The position numbers were made by a program, and so were the translations under genes. A DNA stretch of 64,000 nt from Echinococcus granulosus. Lineage: Eukaryota; Platyhelminthes; Cestoda; Cyclophyllidea; Taeniidae. Position 1 is the first letter of the stretch. Every line of letters starts with the position of its first letter. The notes below the pieces were generated by a model. The model saw only the letters and a list, made by a program, of their open reading frames with translations. It was not told the origin of the DNA and did no database searches. This document shows positions 36,695 to 51,600 of the stretch, in pieces. The stretch covers positions 88,468 to 152,467 of the forward strand of contig NW_020170483.1 in NCBI RefSeq assembly GCF_000524195.1. Reading direction: 5' to 3'.

Positions 36695-39600
36695 CTAAAA
36701 ATGCGGAAGGAGGTTCCAAGTAAAATCAAACTCGGTCAGCTCAATTGTACATTTAAGTACGCCGAAATCGACAGTCGCCACGATTTAAATGAATGGAGAA
36801 CGCAACCTCATGAGGATGCTTTATGGTGACTATCTTATTAAGTAGTTTTGCTTTTAGGCAAACCCCCTATGAAGGGCAAATGAAGTGTGGCATACACATT
36901 GTCCATTCTTCACGACAATATGGCAAATGATTCCCTCCTACAGTGCAATTCATAAACGAAACTGTCATTGGATATGAAGTTCTTTGCTCCAGTCATGCGG
37001 GTGAACGCTGCAATGCATCTCAGCATTTTGCAATGGTCAAAGCAGGGGAGCAAGGGTGGGACATGCCAAATGTAACGCTCAAGACGGATTATTTGTTATT
37101 TTAATAATTCAAAGCAAAGCACATTGTGTTAAGACCTCCATAAGACTTGTACAAGGCCGTTCCTGTTGTAGGTTTTTCAGTACTTCAGAATTTACCCAAT
37201 AAATCTTACCTCTAAAACAATATAAACTAAAATTTCCTTCCTTTGAGTTGGCTCTAACTGCAGCCGTACATGTGAACAAAGGTGAACGACAAACAAGTCA
37301 GTAAATAAAGTGCGAAAGATGCGAATTAAGGATGTAATTTGACGTCGAGAGTCATCAAAGTGGAGTATCCATAACAGCTATAACTCTGCTTCCATTAGGT
37401 AAAATTACCGTGTTTTTATCGCATGAACAAAAAAGAGCAATTCGTCTACGCGTTTTGTTTTTGTTATATTATTGCAGCAACAACAACTGACCCTTGTAAG
37501 CACAATCCACAATACTGAAAAAGCATGAACACCCTATCCAGCGGGTTAAATCCAAAAAAGTGAGGAAGGAGGTGAGTTACCTTCTAAAGAAGAGTTCAAG
37601 AGGCTCGAATGTGGTCACGTTCTTGAGAGAGAGAATGAAGTAGCACGCGCTTGTCATCGACAGTAATTGAGTACTGTAAGTTTGGTTTTCACCTTGATAG
37701 ATCTGCAAATAAAGTGGACGAGGTTAAAAATTAATGTCGATGCAAGAACAGTAGTGGAGCTCTTTGGAAGCACCTAGCTGTTACCATCTTCTCAAGTATT
37801 TCAAAGGAGGATTCATTTACACGCAATGCACGAGATGCACAGCGACTGCTGAAATCGGGAAACTTCTCTTCGTGATGCAAATTCGGCATGTCATCCTCAT
37901 TCCCGTTTCGCGAGTGGCTCCAAAGCAGTCGTGGATCAGTGTGAAAGAGAAAATACTGGAAGGCTCATGGACGACGCTCAGAGCCAGAGAGAAGGTGATG
38001 GTCACCTTGATCGTACCCAATGCTATAAGCGTTGTCCTCCAGCTCTTTTTTACCTATCAACAACGGCTTTTGCCAACTTTCACAACCTTTTAAAGACAAT
38101 ATTAAGGAGGACATGGCTTAAACCGATGTTTCGTTCGAAAATTCAACTGTCAAAATGATTAAAAAAGTGAGGCAAGCATTCAACATACCATGACAGGATG
38201 ACGACTCAGAACAGAGGGATTATCGAGACTACATCCAATTTTAGTAGTCACTCTGGTTAAAACCGGTGCGTCCGTTAGGAAGCTGTCTCCATAAAGAAGG
38301 ATTTGCACCTATCCTACTTTTCCGGAAGAAGATCGGAGCTGCTTTATTATCCATTTCATTAAATTGCTCTACTTTCCCCAAACAGAGATTAAGGCATGAA
38401 ATGCATCCACCTTTAGCAGTACGAACCCCGAAGCAATTCACAAAGAGGCCGAAAAAGGGGATTGCAACGGAGTCAACGATTTTCACCATTGACTTTGAAA
38501 TCGAATGTCTTCCAGCGTCGACATAAAACCAAAGTATAACCTTTCTTCCTTCCTGGAAGGCGGCTCAAATTGTGACTGGCAATGCAACGTTGTTTGAAAC
38601 TCAATGTTAGCACATCGTCAACCCTTCTCTACGTTCAAAACAAAGTTATATCCGGGTCCAAACAAAACCATGATAAAATCCGGCTGTTTTAATTGCTCTT
38701 GTTTCTCTCCTAATGAAATGGAAGGAAATTCGGAGAAAAGTGTTTATATTTTACTAAGTAAATTGACATGACTCCTTGGCTAAGTAGAAATCGAGGGAAT
38801 ACGTCAGATATCTGGATGAACATGCCTAGGCTTCCTATGTGATAACTTCTGCCCAAAAAAGTTGATTACTCTAGCAGGCCAGACGTCACCCTTTGATATA
38901 AAAATGAGTAGGATACTCTTACACAAAAGTGCGCCAGAAGAAGAAAAAGTGATACATCACATACCGTTTGCCGCAGATGGAAAGTTTATGCCTAAAACTA
39001 ACCTCCTTGAAGTAGATCAAACAGAGAATTTTAGTTTTACAGACAGAAAAAATTGATAATGTTGTGGAAGTGCATCATATCGTAGGTCAGTTCCATCGAA
39101 AAAAGATGCTAGACAATAGTGGCAAGGAGTGCGTACATGCAACGGCAGGTGACGTTGAACGACCTCTCTTGCCAATACAGGCGTAACATCCGAGCCCGCA
39201 AAATCTACTCGCACAGACTTCAAGCGCAGAACGGTGCGGTGCAATACACTCAGCAGTAAGACATTTCAATGACCCACACCTTTCAAAGATGGTCGTACAT
39301 CTGCACGTCATTGACGATTGTGAGCGTAGTGGTTCCTAGTGTTTTCAGTTCATGGCTTCGGCAGCCATTCCTGTGAACATCTAGCCAACACGCGAAGTGC
39401 CTGTCTGATCTTGAACCCCTAATCAACACAACCTGTTGAGTGTTGAAGGGATGGAATACAAGGTATGGGGAAGATGACAATCATTTGCGAACGATTTCAC
39501 CTTCGAAAAGTTGCCAAACACAAAATGTCCTGGGGTGGTATAGATGTACCAATAAACTGCCCCATTCTCAGACTACCTCCCATGCATTATTTAGCTACTG

Positions 39601-42600
39601 AGGTAATTTCCTAAACCCATCGAAGGTCTATGTAAAAAAATGCCTTCCCTACTGCATGAAGTTTATTTTTATGGCTTTCATAAACCCAAAAGCCTCAGCT
39701 TGGCTCGTACAACTCTCCAAGTGGAGTGGAAAGTTTTGAAACTGCAGATTGCTGCCGATATCCCATTGCAGTTACAACGATTAAGGAAGAAACCCGAAGG
39801 CGATTCATGAAAGAGATTGATGGAAGGGTGAATGTAAAAAGGTAAAATGACTGCATTGGTATTGTTATAAGAGACGACACTCCTAAGTCCAAATAGTGGC
39901 AACAAAAAGGAAGGAATATCATTCTATCATACATTAGGTAACATGAGCAGAATATGTGTAAGCAAGCCGGTGAGAAACAAACGCATCTCTATCGCCAAGG
40001 GCGCTGGGTTCCCCTTTATCGGGTCATCCATGAACGCCACAAGTGGTTTGCATTCGTGACGTCCAGTCGGCTACAGTCACGACCACAAGGAATGAGGTAA
40101 AAACTGTGAAAATGATTCCCTAATGTGAATAAATACTCTGATTCAAGTTAATTCCGGGTTCCGCAATTAACTGGGCAGGAAGCTGAGTCAAAAAAATTAC
40201 AAGGGCTTTTTCAATTTAACGCCTGCAGTTTGCGTTTTCTATTCTTTATTCTTAATTGGATCAATTCAAACCTAGAATCAGTCGACAACGCCAGGAAAAA
40301 GTGTGCAATGGAGCAAGGGAAAATACTCACTGAAGTTAAACCGGACGAGATTTGGCTCATGAGAGGTTGGAAAGCAGAGTTTAATTCGCTTCTCTCCACC
40401 TCTTCTCCCTTGGATCTTCCATCCGCTCGATGATTAATGAACACCCAACGATGACTGAAAAGAAGGGGAAGTTATAATAAGGAGCTTTCAGGTAAATTGG
40501 CGTAGCCGACTGAAAACTAGTGAGAATGGTATCCCAAGAATAGACGTCGTTTAAAACTCGACCGGGTAAAGTTTACTAGCCGACAGGTCGAAAAGCATCG
40601 AGAATCGCAGCAAGTACAAACTAATGATGGTGCAATTCCAAAGGTTAGTTCTTAACGAAGGGAGGGTCGAGGTAAAACGGGCTTGGTTCAGTTACGAATT
40701 TTAGGGCTTCAAGAATTTAACCAAAATCAAAGTAAAAAACCTTACGCACGCTACCTAAATAACCAAATAAGGAACTAATTTCCAGTCCGTATAAGAAGTC
40801 GCGATATCATTATGTAGTTGAGACAAGATCAATGGAACCTTTCTAGCCTTCCCCAGTGAGTAAAGGGATTTACTGCCAACAAACCCAACTATGATGCTAG
40901 AGTCGCACAAGTGGATGCCGATTAATTGCTAGTTTGAGTAGGATAAAGGACCAGTGTCGATTACGTAAGGAACGAATGGATGTTCGATATGGAAGGGAAG
41001 AGAAAGGGTTTCATCACACCTATGAACTCAAATAGAAGTGTCAAGAGAGTTCAATTGCTCAAACTGGTAGCCGACAAAAATGAAGTGGAATGGTTCAAAA
41101 TTTCCAACTGGTAATCAAGTTGGTAGGCAACAGTATTGATGGTAGTGTCCACATGCAATACGATGATAGGACACTCAGTAAATCAAAAGTACGATATTTC
41201 ATCGATGTGAACACTTCAAAGACAGCCGCATGTTTGTGTATCGGTAGCGATTCTGGTTGCCTAGACGATCATTTCTTTGAAATTCCAGTAATCGCGTGGA
41301 ACGCCTGATCGACACAAACTATCACAGACGAATCTCCCTATGTGAAGCTAAAAAACTGTTGGGACAGCTTTTCGCTTTTGACTGATGACAAATTAAAGCA
41401 AGTTGTTCTAGGATGGTACAGACATCCTGACGAAACTTTTAATGCTGAAGCTGCCTTTCAGGGATTAGTTAAACGCTGAAATAGGAACGTAAATGTTACA
41501 GTAGAAGGTGATAAGGAATGGGATATGCGCTGTTTACACTTTGAAAATAGTAATTTTTTTCTTTTCCTTCAAAAACTCCAGTTTTGGTTGGACCTGAACG
41601 ATTCCCACTGTTTAAAATCGGACTTACAAGAGAAGTTGAGGGATAATGGATTCAGGAAGTAGGAGGATTGTTGCAAGCAGTTTGCAGGCAGATAGAAGGA
41701 TGGTCAATTGGGACTGGGGCAGTTTCTGCAGATGGTCAAAGCTCAATGCCGAATGCTTCTTGGATCTGCAGAAATAAAAAACAACCAAATTGAGCGATTA
41801 GGATAGCAAGCGTACCCTATTTTGTGAATTCCCATGGAGTGAAGAAACTCTGATTATATAAAAACTCACCCGCCGTTGCATCGCTCTGAGAATATCCGGA
41901 ATACGTTCACCTAAAAACCCGCAAAGAAAATTATTCTCATCCTCCTCCAATACGAAGCAGTTATAAATGCATTTCAAAGTGGTTGGGTAAAGGTGGTATA
42001 ATCGAAATTTAGGATTGATACGTCTTGACGATGAAAAGTTTTTGCTAACCGACCTTTAGTTAGGTTTTTGACTTTCTGGTCGATTTAACTACTTTGATAA
42101 CTATTCGACAGTGTATGGTAGATTCAGGGACACCTCAAACACTAAACCAGTGTTACATGTCATAGGTGATTGCACGAAGCGATCCTCATTATAAGCAAAA
42201 GATCCGCAATTCTGGTCTCGAAGACTCACCAGTTCCGGAATGACAATGAACCACAGCGAGGCAAGGGAGTCCGCTGAAATCCTCGCGATAAGGACACGAG
42301 TGCAGAGGAAGATTTGAGTGAGAATCGGCACGTTCACATCTGTCATCGCACGGAGGCTGTCCGTTAGTCGTTCTAAAGAAGGAAAAAGGCGGGTGAAAAT
42401 TTACCGGCAAGGCAGACTAGCTGAAGTATATCCGTGTCAACTGTCAAAATTGTCGTCTTTGACCTTGTCGATTTATTCAAGCAGTAGCGTGTTGTCGAAA
42501 TAGGGAATGCGTCAAACCTTAACAAATGAAATCACTTCTCCAATTCTACGTCGGGTCTTCACGTGGCAAGTGATTTGTTTATTGTAAAGATTGAAATTGC

Positions 42601-45600
42601 CCGCCAGAACAAAACTTCTAAAAACTACAATTCTATTGGCTGGCATTTCCACAAAAATGCAACTCAAATATGGCCTTCAGTAGCAACCGATGCACTACTT
42701 CTATATGCAAGTCGAACGAAGAGAGTGACCTCTGGATCACTCTCGCAGGTTCCTAATGGGGTCATGCGTACACCTAGCCTTCCAACCAACTGGATTTATC
42801 GTGCTTCACGCTACTTAAAAGGAAATGTAAGTAGGGCGGCAGTTAGTCTTACCGAGAATGTCTGAGATGAAACGCGAGTACTGTTCGCACTCACTGGAGA
42901 AGACGATGAAATTAATCTTCTTGAGGTGTGCTGCACGTTGTTCGTACTCAGCCTCCTTGCTGGTGAAAATGTTCAGTCCTGTACCCTGTGACACGGTCAG
43001 ACGGGCTGTAAGCGCATTTGTGTACGTAGAAAGAGAAAAGGCGACCATAAGTAGACGCTAACAGACGCACCAAAAGCTCAATTGAAGGATGGGATAGGAT
43101 AGGAAAAGTGCTACTAGTATGACCTGAAATACAATAAGGGCGCTACTAAAAAAGGCTCTTTACTACCTATTCTTCTAAAAGCAAATAAAGCGGGCAAAAA
43201 ATCTAACTTGAAGGAAGGGATATACCCAGAGGTTTACTGATAACCCCCCTGCCTACTATCGCAGTAGAGTGGCACTCAAGTTAACGTTATATCTAACATT
43301 GCGGGCCCCTCAGTATCTGCGATTTCAATTTCCATAATACCTTGAAATTCCACCTTTGCATGTAGCTCCTCACCCCTTATTTCGTATTGCTACAACTCAT
43401 TACATATTTGGGAAAGACAAATGACACTTCATTGAAAGCAATGGAAAGCGAACATGATTCAAATGACCTGCAACCCGAATTCCGTTAAATAATTGCCAAA
43501 TGCACAGACCTACCACAGAAGGATTCGCCATTTGCAAGCTCCTAATCTCGAGTTCTGAAATAACAACTCACGGAAAAAGTGAGTTCCGTATTTAACAGAA
43601 CGACTTATGTCAGTCTGAGAATAGGATAGCACTCTTTCGCATATTGGTTCAAGGCGAACATCATTTATGAAAACGAGTAGAAAAGGCGTGTGCTTATTGT
43701 AGAACACCACCCAGTTCTTAAACTAATTGGCAAATGAGTCTCCCTCTGAATCACATCGTTAAGCAGAGGATGTGATGTGTAAGGAAATGGACCGAATCTT
43801 CACCACGTGACACCACTAATAGATGGAATTCTCCCCATGGGGTCAATCCACCAATACCATCCTTAATTTCAATCAGTGTCAATTACTTTTAACAGGCAGT
43901 TCGTTAAGCTGGAAGCGGAAGTATGTCTACAGGCGACGCTGAAGACGATGCTCAAAAAGGTAACGAGTTTAAGCAGTGAAGGCGTAGGCCCCTCAGTCCC
44001 CTTATTGATAGCATGGCCTCCACTCAAGCCTAGTGTCCAAGCTGTTTTGTATGCGAGTAATAGATTCCCCACCACCTAGTTTCAGGGGCTAGTCAGAAGC
44101 ATTACACTATTATCCATTGCTTTGCCAAAATAGGCGAGTTATGGATACAACTTAGGACGCCGGATATGAGTAGAGGTACGCTGAGAGTAAGAAGTAATGG
44201 ATGCTACTTAAAAGATGGATATAAGCAATTATTTATTGAAATATACCATTACCATCTACAACTTCATAGAAGGAATAGGAATTACATATACTAATTAAAA
44301 TGTGGATATAAGAACATGTGCTACCGTTTACTATACCATCCATAGCACTATGGAGGATAAAAGCTAACAGATACGCCTTCAAAAGCCAAATATGAGTAGA
44401 TGTGTGCCAAAGGGCCTCCTAATTTCTATCCCTACAGCCAAAGGAAAGGGAGAGGAGGTGCTAAACACATTAACTAAAAAAGATGTAAGGAGGAACGTAC
44501 CAAGAGCTTCCTTAAAGGTATTCTTCTCCTGTGTCATGAGATTGTCCACCACAGCGCACCAACTGTGGAGAGCCGGTGCGGTGGCCTGGAAGAAGGTAGA
44601 GTCGATAAAGAGTTCAAAGACCTCGCGTCTCCAGGCACGGCGGGTGAATTGGTAAGAGCTCAACGAGGCCAGTACCTGGCTTGCTGCTGTGTAGTGACAG
44701 GCGTTGGCGATGCTAACCAGGAGACAAAAGATGAATCTTAAAGCAGTTGCATGCTACGGACATCAAATCATATTCAAAGGCATAGACAGCCAAAATAGTA
44801 AATTTATAAAGCATTTTTAATAGCTACTGGAAATGACGAGCGAATAAGAAGATTCAAGAACAACAAATAAAGCACCTCCAATAGTATTATGCTAAGGGAG
44901 TTCACGCACAACTTGATAAAAAGCTGCAGTTACTAAAGAGCAGTTTTGAACGGATTATAGAATGGATTATGCATTGCATTTCAGGGACACTTTCAACGAC
45001 TTACTTGTGCGACTTCAAGAAGGGCAGAATGTTGGCAAGAATGCCATTATTAAGAGCAGATGGCACGCGATCCTTCTCCTCACTCTTGTAGACCACATCA
45101 AAGAACACTGCCATGTGCTGCACATCAACAGATGAAAGCAAAGATTACAAAGGAGAGTGGTGGAAGTCGAGAATAAATGTTCCAGTTTTGGCGTACCTCA
45201 GCAAGCATCCTGAGGGCTAAAACAGGCAGGTCCTCTTTCAGCGAGGCATACATTGAAGCTGAATCCCGATGGTCTAGAATGCAGAAGAGTAAAACGTAAC
45301 TAGCCACATAATCTTATCCGTTTGCGGTCATGAATTGCATTTGGTCTATTAAAGTCCTTCTGACCCCAATTGTGTTAATTCTATCGGCTTCTCCACCATT
45401 AGCATGACGATGTGTTCGTTCGGATGAGTCTACCGTTACATTCTCTTTAGTTCTCCTGTAACCATCCGTAGGCCAATAAGCTGATGCCATTAATCGACAA
45501 TGATATCAAATATTCCCCAGGCTGCCAGCACAGACAGTTCAGGAGATTCCAAATTAAAAACTAACCCTTAACGAAACATGAGCTTATTCTGAACTTCACT

Positions 45601-48600
45601 CTTGCACTATACTTCGTTTCTAGAAGCAATGAATCTAACCTTAGTCGCATTCGTTCCCACCTCACTTTCACTTGGGTAGTACCTAACGTGACAGTCTAAC
45701 GGTAGGTCTTCCCAGGAGTAAGTTTCGCAGCAACAATGAGGTCGCGCGTTATCTTGCAAGGGCAGCGCTCTCTTACGTTTGATGCACTAGTGCTAAATAA
45801 CCTTGGAAATGGCATTCAGCACGTGAGCAAATCCATCTGTAGATCACAACACAGACGGAAAGTGCGCTACCTTAGGATGAAGTGTCGTGTGTCTTAGAGC
45901 TGAGTGGATAGTGAGTAGAGCGGCACACATAAAAACGCATTCATGTCACGTATAATGTATACATATAAACTATTGAAAGCATTTTACAGGTTCCCACGAA
46001 TTACAACGAGTCATTGCGTGTACGTACTAGGGTTTGACTGAGACAAAGGCGTATCGTAATAAATGCTCAAAAGAAGACGAAAACTGTGTGATGAAGTGAT
46101 AGCCCAATTTTCAGCGTATCTAAGCAACCCCTTTCAGCCCCCATGATTCTGCTATCACACCGGAACCATGATTTTTAACTCACGGCGCGCCTATTGCTAA
46201 TGAACTTGCGGCTCTTATGACCTATGAATATTTACTAGTACTTAGAATTCTGGTAAATTTTTATTGTTAATAGATTACGTATTTCTAAGTACCACGGTCC
46301 ATCGAAAAACCTATTCTATAGTCCTCTAATTCGTGCATAGGTTGAGAATGTGTGGCACCCTTGCTATCAATTAAGCTCATCACTAGCCACCGCATTGGTC
46401 TCAACTCAGGTTCGTCGCACGACACAGAACTCATTTGGGGATCAATGCCAAAATCGTCCACCATAATCAAGCTACCTTTTAGCTCAGGCTGAAAGGAATG
46501 CAATATAAACTACAAATTGCATATCCAAATATGAAATTCCACAAACTTGAAAGAAAATGAGGGCGAATTCAACGAGAACTAAAAATGAGTATAGGGATGC
46601 CAAAACTAAGCGCAATAAATGTTGAGTGCCTGAAATTCCATTGGGCGAATGCCGATGTCTGAATACATTCAAATTGCTACAATAATCGGAAGAGAGTTTT
46701 GATGTTCTAACTCATTGCTCAGCGGAGTAGCAAAATGCATTTTACGAGATGGGTTGGAGTCAGACCGGGAGTTTTAGGTTTTCAGGCATGCATGAAAGGG
46801 GCGTGCCATCGTAGTAGTGCCAAACATAGCAGCGAGAGCAAAGCCTGCCCTACTACTACCCATAATGGCTAGTGCAATTAAGATGTCATTTCTCAAAATA
46901 AGGCGGAAGAAAACAATGATAGTCCTTGTATACAACATCCCGTGGAAAAAAAACCCACTTTCTTCCCTAGGAAGACCGCGCATGTTTACGGAAGACTTCA
47001 AGCACAGCAAGTATGGTGATGGGACATTCAGGCGCTCAGGAGTAAGACATTTGAATGATCCACACGACACACTGTGGGACAGCTGTACATCTATACACCA
47101 ATGACAATCCCTTGTCGGGGTGATTCCTAGCTTTCCCAGCCGACACACAGAAGCCATTCTTGTGAGCATTTGTCGCAATGGTGAAATCACATGAGAGACT
47201 AATCTTTCAGTGAAAATGGTGCTTCCAACACAAGTAATCGGGAATGTTTGCAATTTTGAAAAGTTGCTGCACTCTGAGAACTATGGCAGCTCTTCGGTGT
47301 TGAGCAACACGGAGATGAATTATGTACTGAGCTAAGGGAGAATTTCGATAAAACAGGTTTAGATTTTGTGCGTCTCTCCATTATATGCCAAGAAATCGAA
47401 CTACATGAGCATTCAGATATGACGATGAATCGAAACAAGCTGCCCTACAATGGTTCAGCCGTACTGGCAAATCCTTCCGTGGCGAAAGAGCTTTCGATAG
47501 GTGTATAAATGCAACAGAGGACAATGTATCAAAAAGACACAGTTTCTGCTCCACGAAATTTGCACTGTTACGTGGTTTAACTCAAACGTCCCTGCTATAC
47601 CGTTCATAAGGACAACCGGAAGGCTCCATTTTCATGTACAACAATGCTCGAATAATATCAACTAACCAGAAGAACGGAGCTCCTGCGAGCCATGCAGTGC
47701 GCTGGGTGGTGTGTTACCATTGACTTTGACTTCCACCAGAGCTGAATCTGAGGCCACGGGGTGTATAAAGTCAGGTGGACGAAGGCCACCCGATATATCA
47801 ACCGCAGAAGCCGTTGGCATTGCTGTGGCAGCTACAGTACGGACCTGGAGACCACGACGGAACCATGTGGCCTGTTCTAGTGCTGTGCCGGCTATGGAGG
47901 CGGTGGCTTCCATTAGACGCTGGCAAATGTCCTGTAGAGGAGATGAAGCAATCTTGTGGGAGAATAAAGGTTGTTTAAATCCCATTGTAAACTATAAAGT
48001 CTTTACAGTCTTGCGCAACTCAACTCCTATATTAGTGGCACGCAGACCTGAAGTACTTCTGTCAAATTCGATTTAAAAGACGGAAGACAAAAATTCTTTC
48101 GACTTTAGCAGTTTTCAGCGCGGTTGAGGTGTTGAACACTCTACTTAGGAACATTTGTGCCGTACTGGATTACTACAGTAATTACTGATGGAAAGTGACC
48201 GGAGATTCAAGAAGGGAAATTTCAAAAAGAATTGACAAACCTGTAGATCCTTCTGATCACGTTTTTCATCCTTGTTGGCCAGTGTAATAATAACTTCGTT
48301 GAAGATTCTGCATGAAAAGCACCAGAAAATGAAACAACATATGAAATTGAAAATTTAAAATAATTAGTTTACTAGAGCCTACACAGATCCAGTTACCCCT
48401 AGTGCCTAAAGTACGAACAACACACTTTCCGTAAAGTTAATGTGAATTTATTAATGAACATTCAAAGTCGCGTACTTTGTTTTGGCGGATAACTCAGGTA
48501 TTATGCTAGTGATAACAGCGAAATATACCCGAAACCGTTCCTAACAATCACCAATACAATTAATCATCCCTTTGCAGCGAGAGGTAAACTTGCGAGTTCC

Positions 48601-51600
48601 ACTATGGTGAAACCTTTTCTTCTCTGAGAGTGCAAAAAGCTATCTCTATTCAACTGTTTCCACCTCAATTTAATGTTCCAATGTTTGTCTACTTCGCATT
48701 GAACCTCACTTGGGAAAATATTATTAAAGGAAAGTGGAGGAGGAGGATACGGCAGGACAACATTTTTAAGTTAAACTCGCTCCATAAAGCAGAAGAGGTT
48801 GAATCACATTAGTCAGGTTTGTTCGACTGAGTCCGCGACATAAAGGGAAGTTCAAAATAAGGGGGAACAACAGAGATCACAATAAAGAACAAAGCACCGA
48901 TTCAATGGCACGTATCTGCCGATGACTTACAATGCATGCACGTAAACAATGACGTGAAATTTACAGGTCTCCATAAAGAATTGTTACAGCAAACTATACC
49001 ACGAACCTCAAAATACCTTAGTTATCTGGTATATTAGGACCACAAATAAGGCAATGCCTGCATTGAATAGGTTCCGCACTCCCAGAAAGGGAAGAGCGTA
49101 AGAGGTTTCGTGACGAAACACAGAGTGATCGGAAGCATAACAGTCATGATAACGCCCAAATATTCGATAAAAGTGGACATCATTAAAATGACCTTGTATT
49201 GGTGTTCTTTACCAAGTGTTTGGTAAGAATAATGCACTCTCTACAGACCCTCATTACATATTTTGACCGGTGAACATACCGGAATAAGAGATACACTATC
49301 GAAACAATAAAGGGAAAGAAATATATACACTTTACTCCTGTCCGCCAGGCGACTCAGATTCACTTAAATGCTGTTTTGATGGCCAACAGAAGGTTACTTG
49401 CAAAGGAACCGAAGGGGATACTTAAAACAGAAGGAACAGTGCTTAATATACGACTAAGTCATATAAAGAAGAGGATTTTTAAGCCAGCATTAATCGACCT
49501 TAATTACGGGGATATGGGATTCTAACAGTACCATCAAGGATATCAATTTCCAGAGCCTTCAGCACACACCTAACAAAGCCGCCTGGGGACTCGTACACCT
49601 TATGACACCTTCAGAGTAGGCTCTGATGTCATAATATGCCTCAAGAAAGTCTTTAAAGTCAAATCAACAATTCCAACGATAATTTACAGCATGCAAAATT
49701 GTACAAGAGACTTACTTTTCTGTACATGACTTGAACACGCCTCACACGGGCACGAAATAAAAGCGTTTAACCCAACAGTCTACGAGACTACCTCACATTT
49801 AGACACCTTTCTCAGGAGCAATCACAATCTTGGTTTTATTTTACAAAATGGCCCACTTGCCTAACCAACACAAAAACGGAGATGGGAGAAGTGATAGCAG
49901 TTCCTAGACCAGAAGTGGTTGAAATGGCGGCCGAGATTGATGTCAGAGGAACGACGTCGCGCAGAAAATCTTGAACGCTCGCCGATTGGAAGGAGCCGAA
50001 CCCAATCCCACCAGTAGTGACTATCCACGTGTATAGGAAGTGCAATAGTGACGACTGCATAATCTGCGGAGGTAGAGTTTCCTTGAAAAAAAAAAACGTA
50101 ACTCTTTGGCTGTGAATAGCACGGGCTATTGAATAAATTGCCCAATTACGCTTTCTGGAGCGTAACTCACTTCAACAGGCGAGGATACCGCGGCCTCACC
50201 ATGGGACAGATCTAGAGTAAAGGCGAGTGCCAAAGAAGCCGGTGGCGATCGCAGAAGGTTTCGAAGAGTTTTTACGGCTTGGGACGCCTTTAGCAACGCT
50301 ACTGGTCGTTCGGGGTTGCTGGGATCGCTAGAGAGACTAACGTAGCGCCCGCTCTTATTTTCACACTCCTGGTAGCCCCAACGTGCACCGCTAATGAGGC
50401 TGACGAGGGCACATTGACGTAGAGTTAGTGGTAGACCTAGAAAGAACACACGAAACTAGGGCCAAGTTAAAAGGAAATTCTGCTTACGAACATTAATAAA
50501 GACAGAGCATAACTTCATTGCAACAGCGAATTAACTAAATATTTAGCTAGGTAAGCCTTTTCAGTCGATAGCACTTGGACCTCGACGCTGGTAACACAGT
50601 GTCCTATTTCTGCCCCCTAAGCTACCAATCCCCCAGTCCTTCTAGCAGTTGATAACAGAGTTTTTCCTTTACGGTTATACATCCCTAACTATTTTAAGGA
50701 TGACTTAATGACTAGTATGACCAAGTACCCATGCTACTGATGGATAAAAAGTAGCATAGACACACAACGCGACTGTAAACACTAGTGGAGCCGCCCTAAG
50801 GGGTTATAAAATACATTTTACTTATTGTTAATGGGCAGTTAAATAAACACTGCTGATCGGAACATAAACAGACCTGAGGGGGAAGAGGAGAGTAGCCACA
50901 TGAGGTCATTACTACCTCCACCTAAGCCGCTGCTGACTGCCTCGGGAGGCGGCCAGACGTGAGCCAAGGCAGCNNNNNNNNNNNNNNNNNNNNNNNNNNN
51001 NNNNNNNNNNNNNNNNNNNNNNNNNNNNNNNNNNNNNNNNNNNNNNNNNNNNNNNNNNNNNNNNNNNNNNNNNAAAAGAGGGCGGGGTGGCTAAGGGCGA
51101 TGGGCTCCAGGAGGTTATCGATCGCTCGACGCACCACCTCGGGATGACCGAGGGCGGTAAGGGCAGGCAGGCGATTGAAACCGCAACGGAGACGGACCGG
51201 AATCGCGACGCTCCGAGCACTGTCGCTGTCTGAAAAAGAATAGAGCCGTTAATTTTTTGGCAGCACATTTAACTGCAACACTGGTTAAATAACGTCAGAT
51301 TTGTGCCACCCATGCTAAAAGTCCTCCAACCCTTCTCAACCTCAAAAAAACTGCTTTCAGGCGTAACCAAAGCGTTACACACTGATGGTGGAAATTGGCA
51401 AGATCACTCCACAAGGACACACATTTTAATTTTAATTAGAGGAAATGGTCTCGTGATGAGGCAATAAATCTTATGTTACCTTTATGAATAATTTTTAGGC
51501 TTAAACATTTCTTTGCAAAGCGACAAGTTGATAGTGAAGCAGGCATCATAATGCCTTTAGGGAGAACTTAGGTGCCACAGTAACACATCGGAGTGATATC

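Noticed and set aside
40577..40650. Minus-strand stretch (FVLAAILDAF or SLYLLRFSMLFDL) resembling a DOP1 helix
   Set aside because: Exon 21 at 41628-41765 is a far better match and joins exon 22 in phase.
41090..41805. Plus-strand frame with few stops (YVKLKNCWDSFSLL, VVLGWYRHPDE), considered as a pseudogene
   Set aside because: Its right part is antisense to DOP1 exon 21, and the rest has stops and no clear homology.
47711..48076. 121-codon plus-strand opening
   Set aside because: Antisense shadow of DOP1 exon 14.
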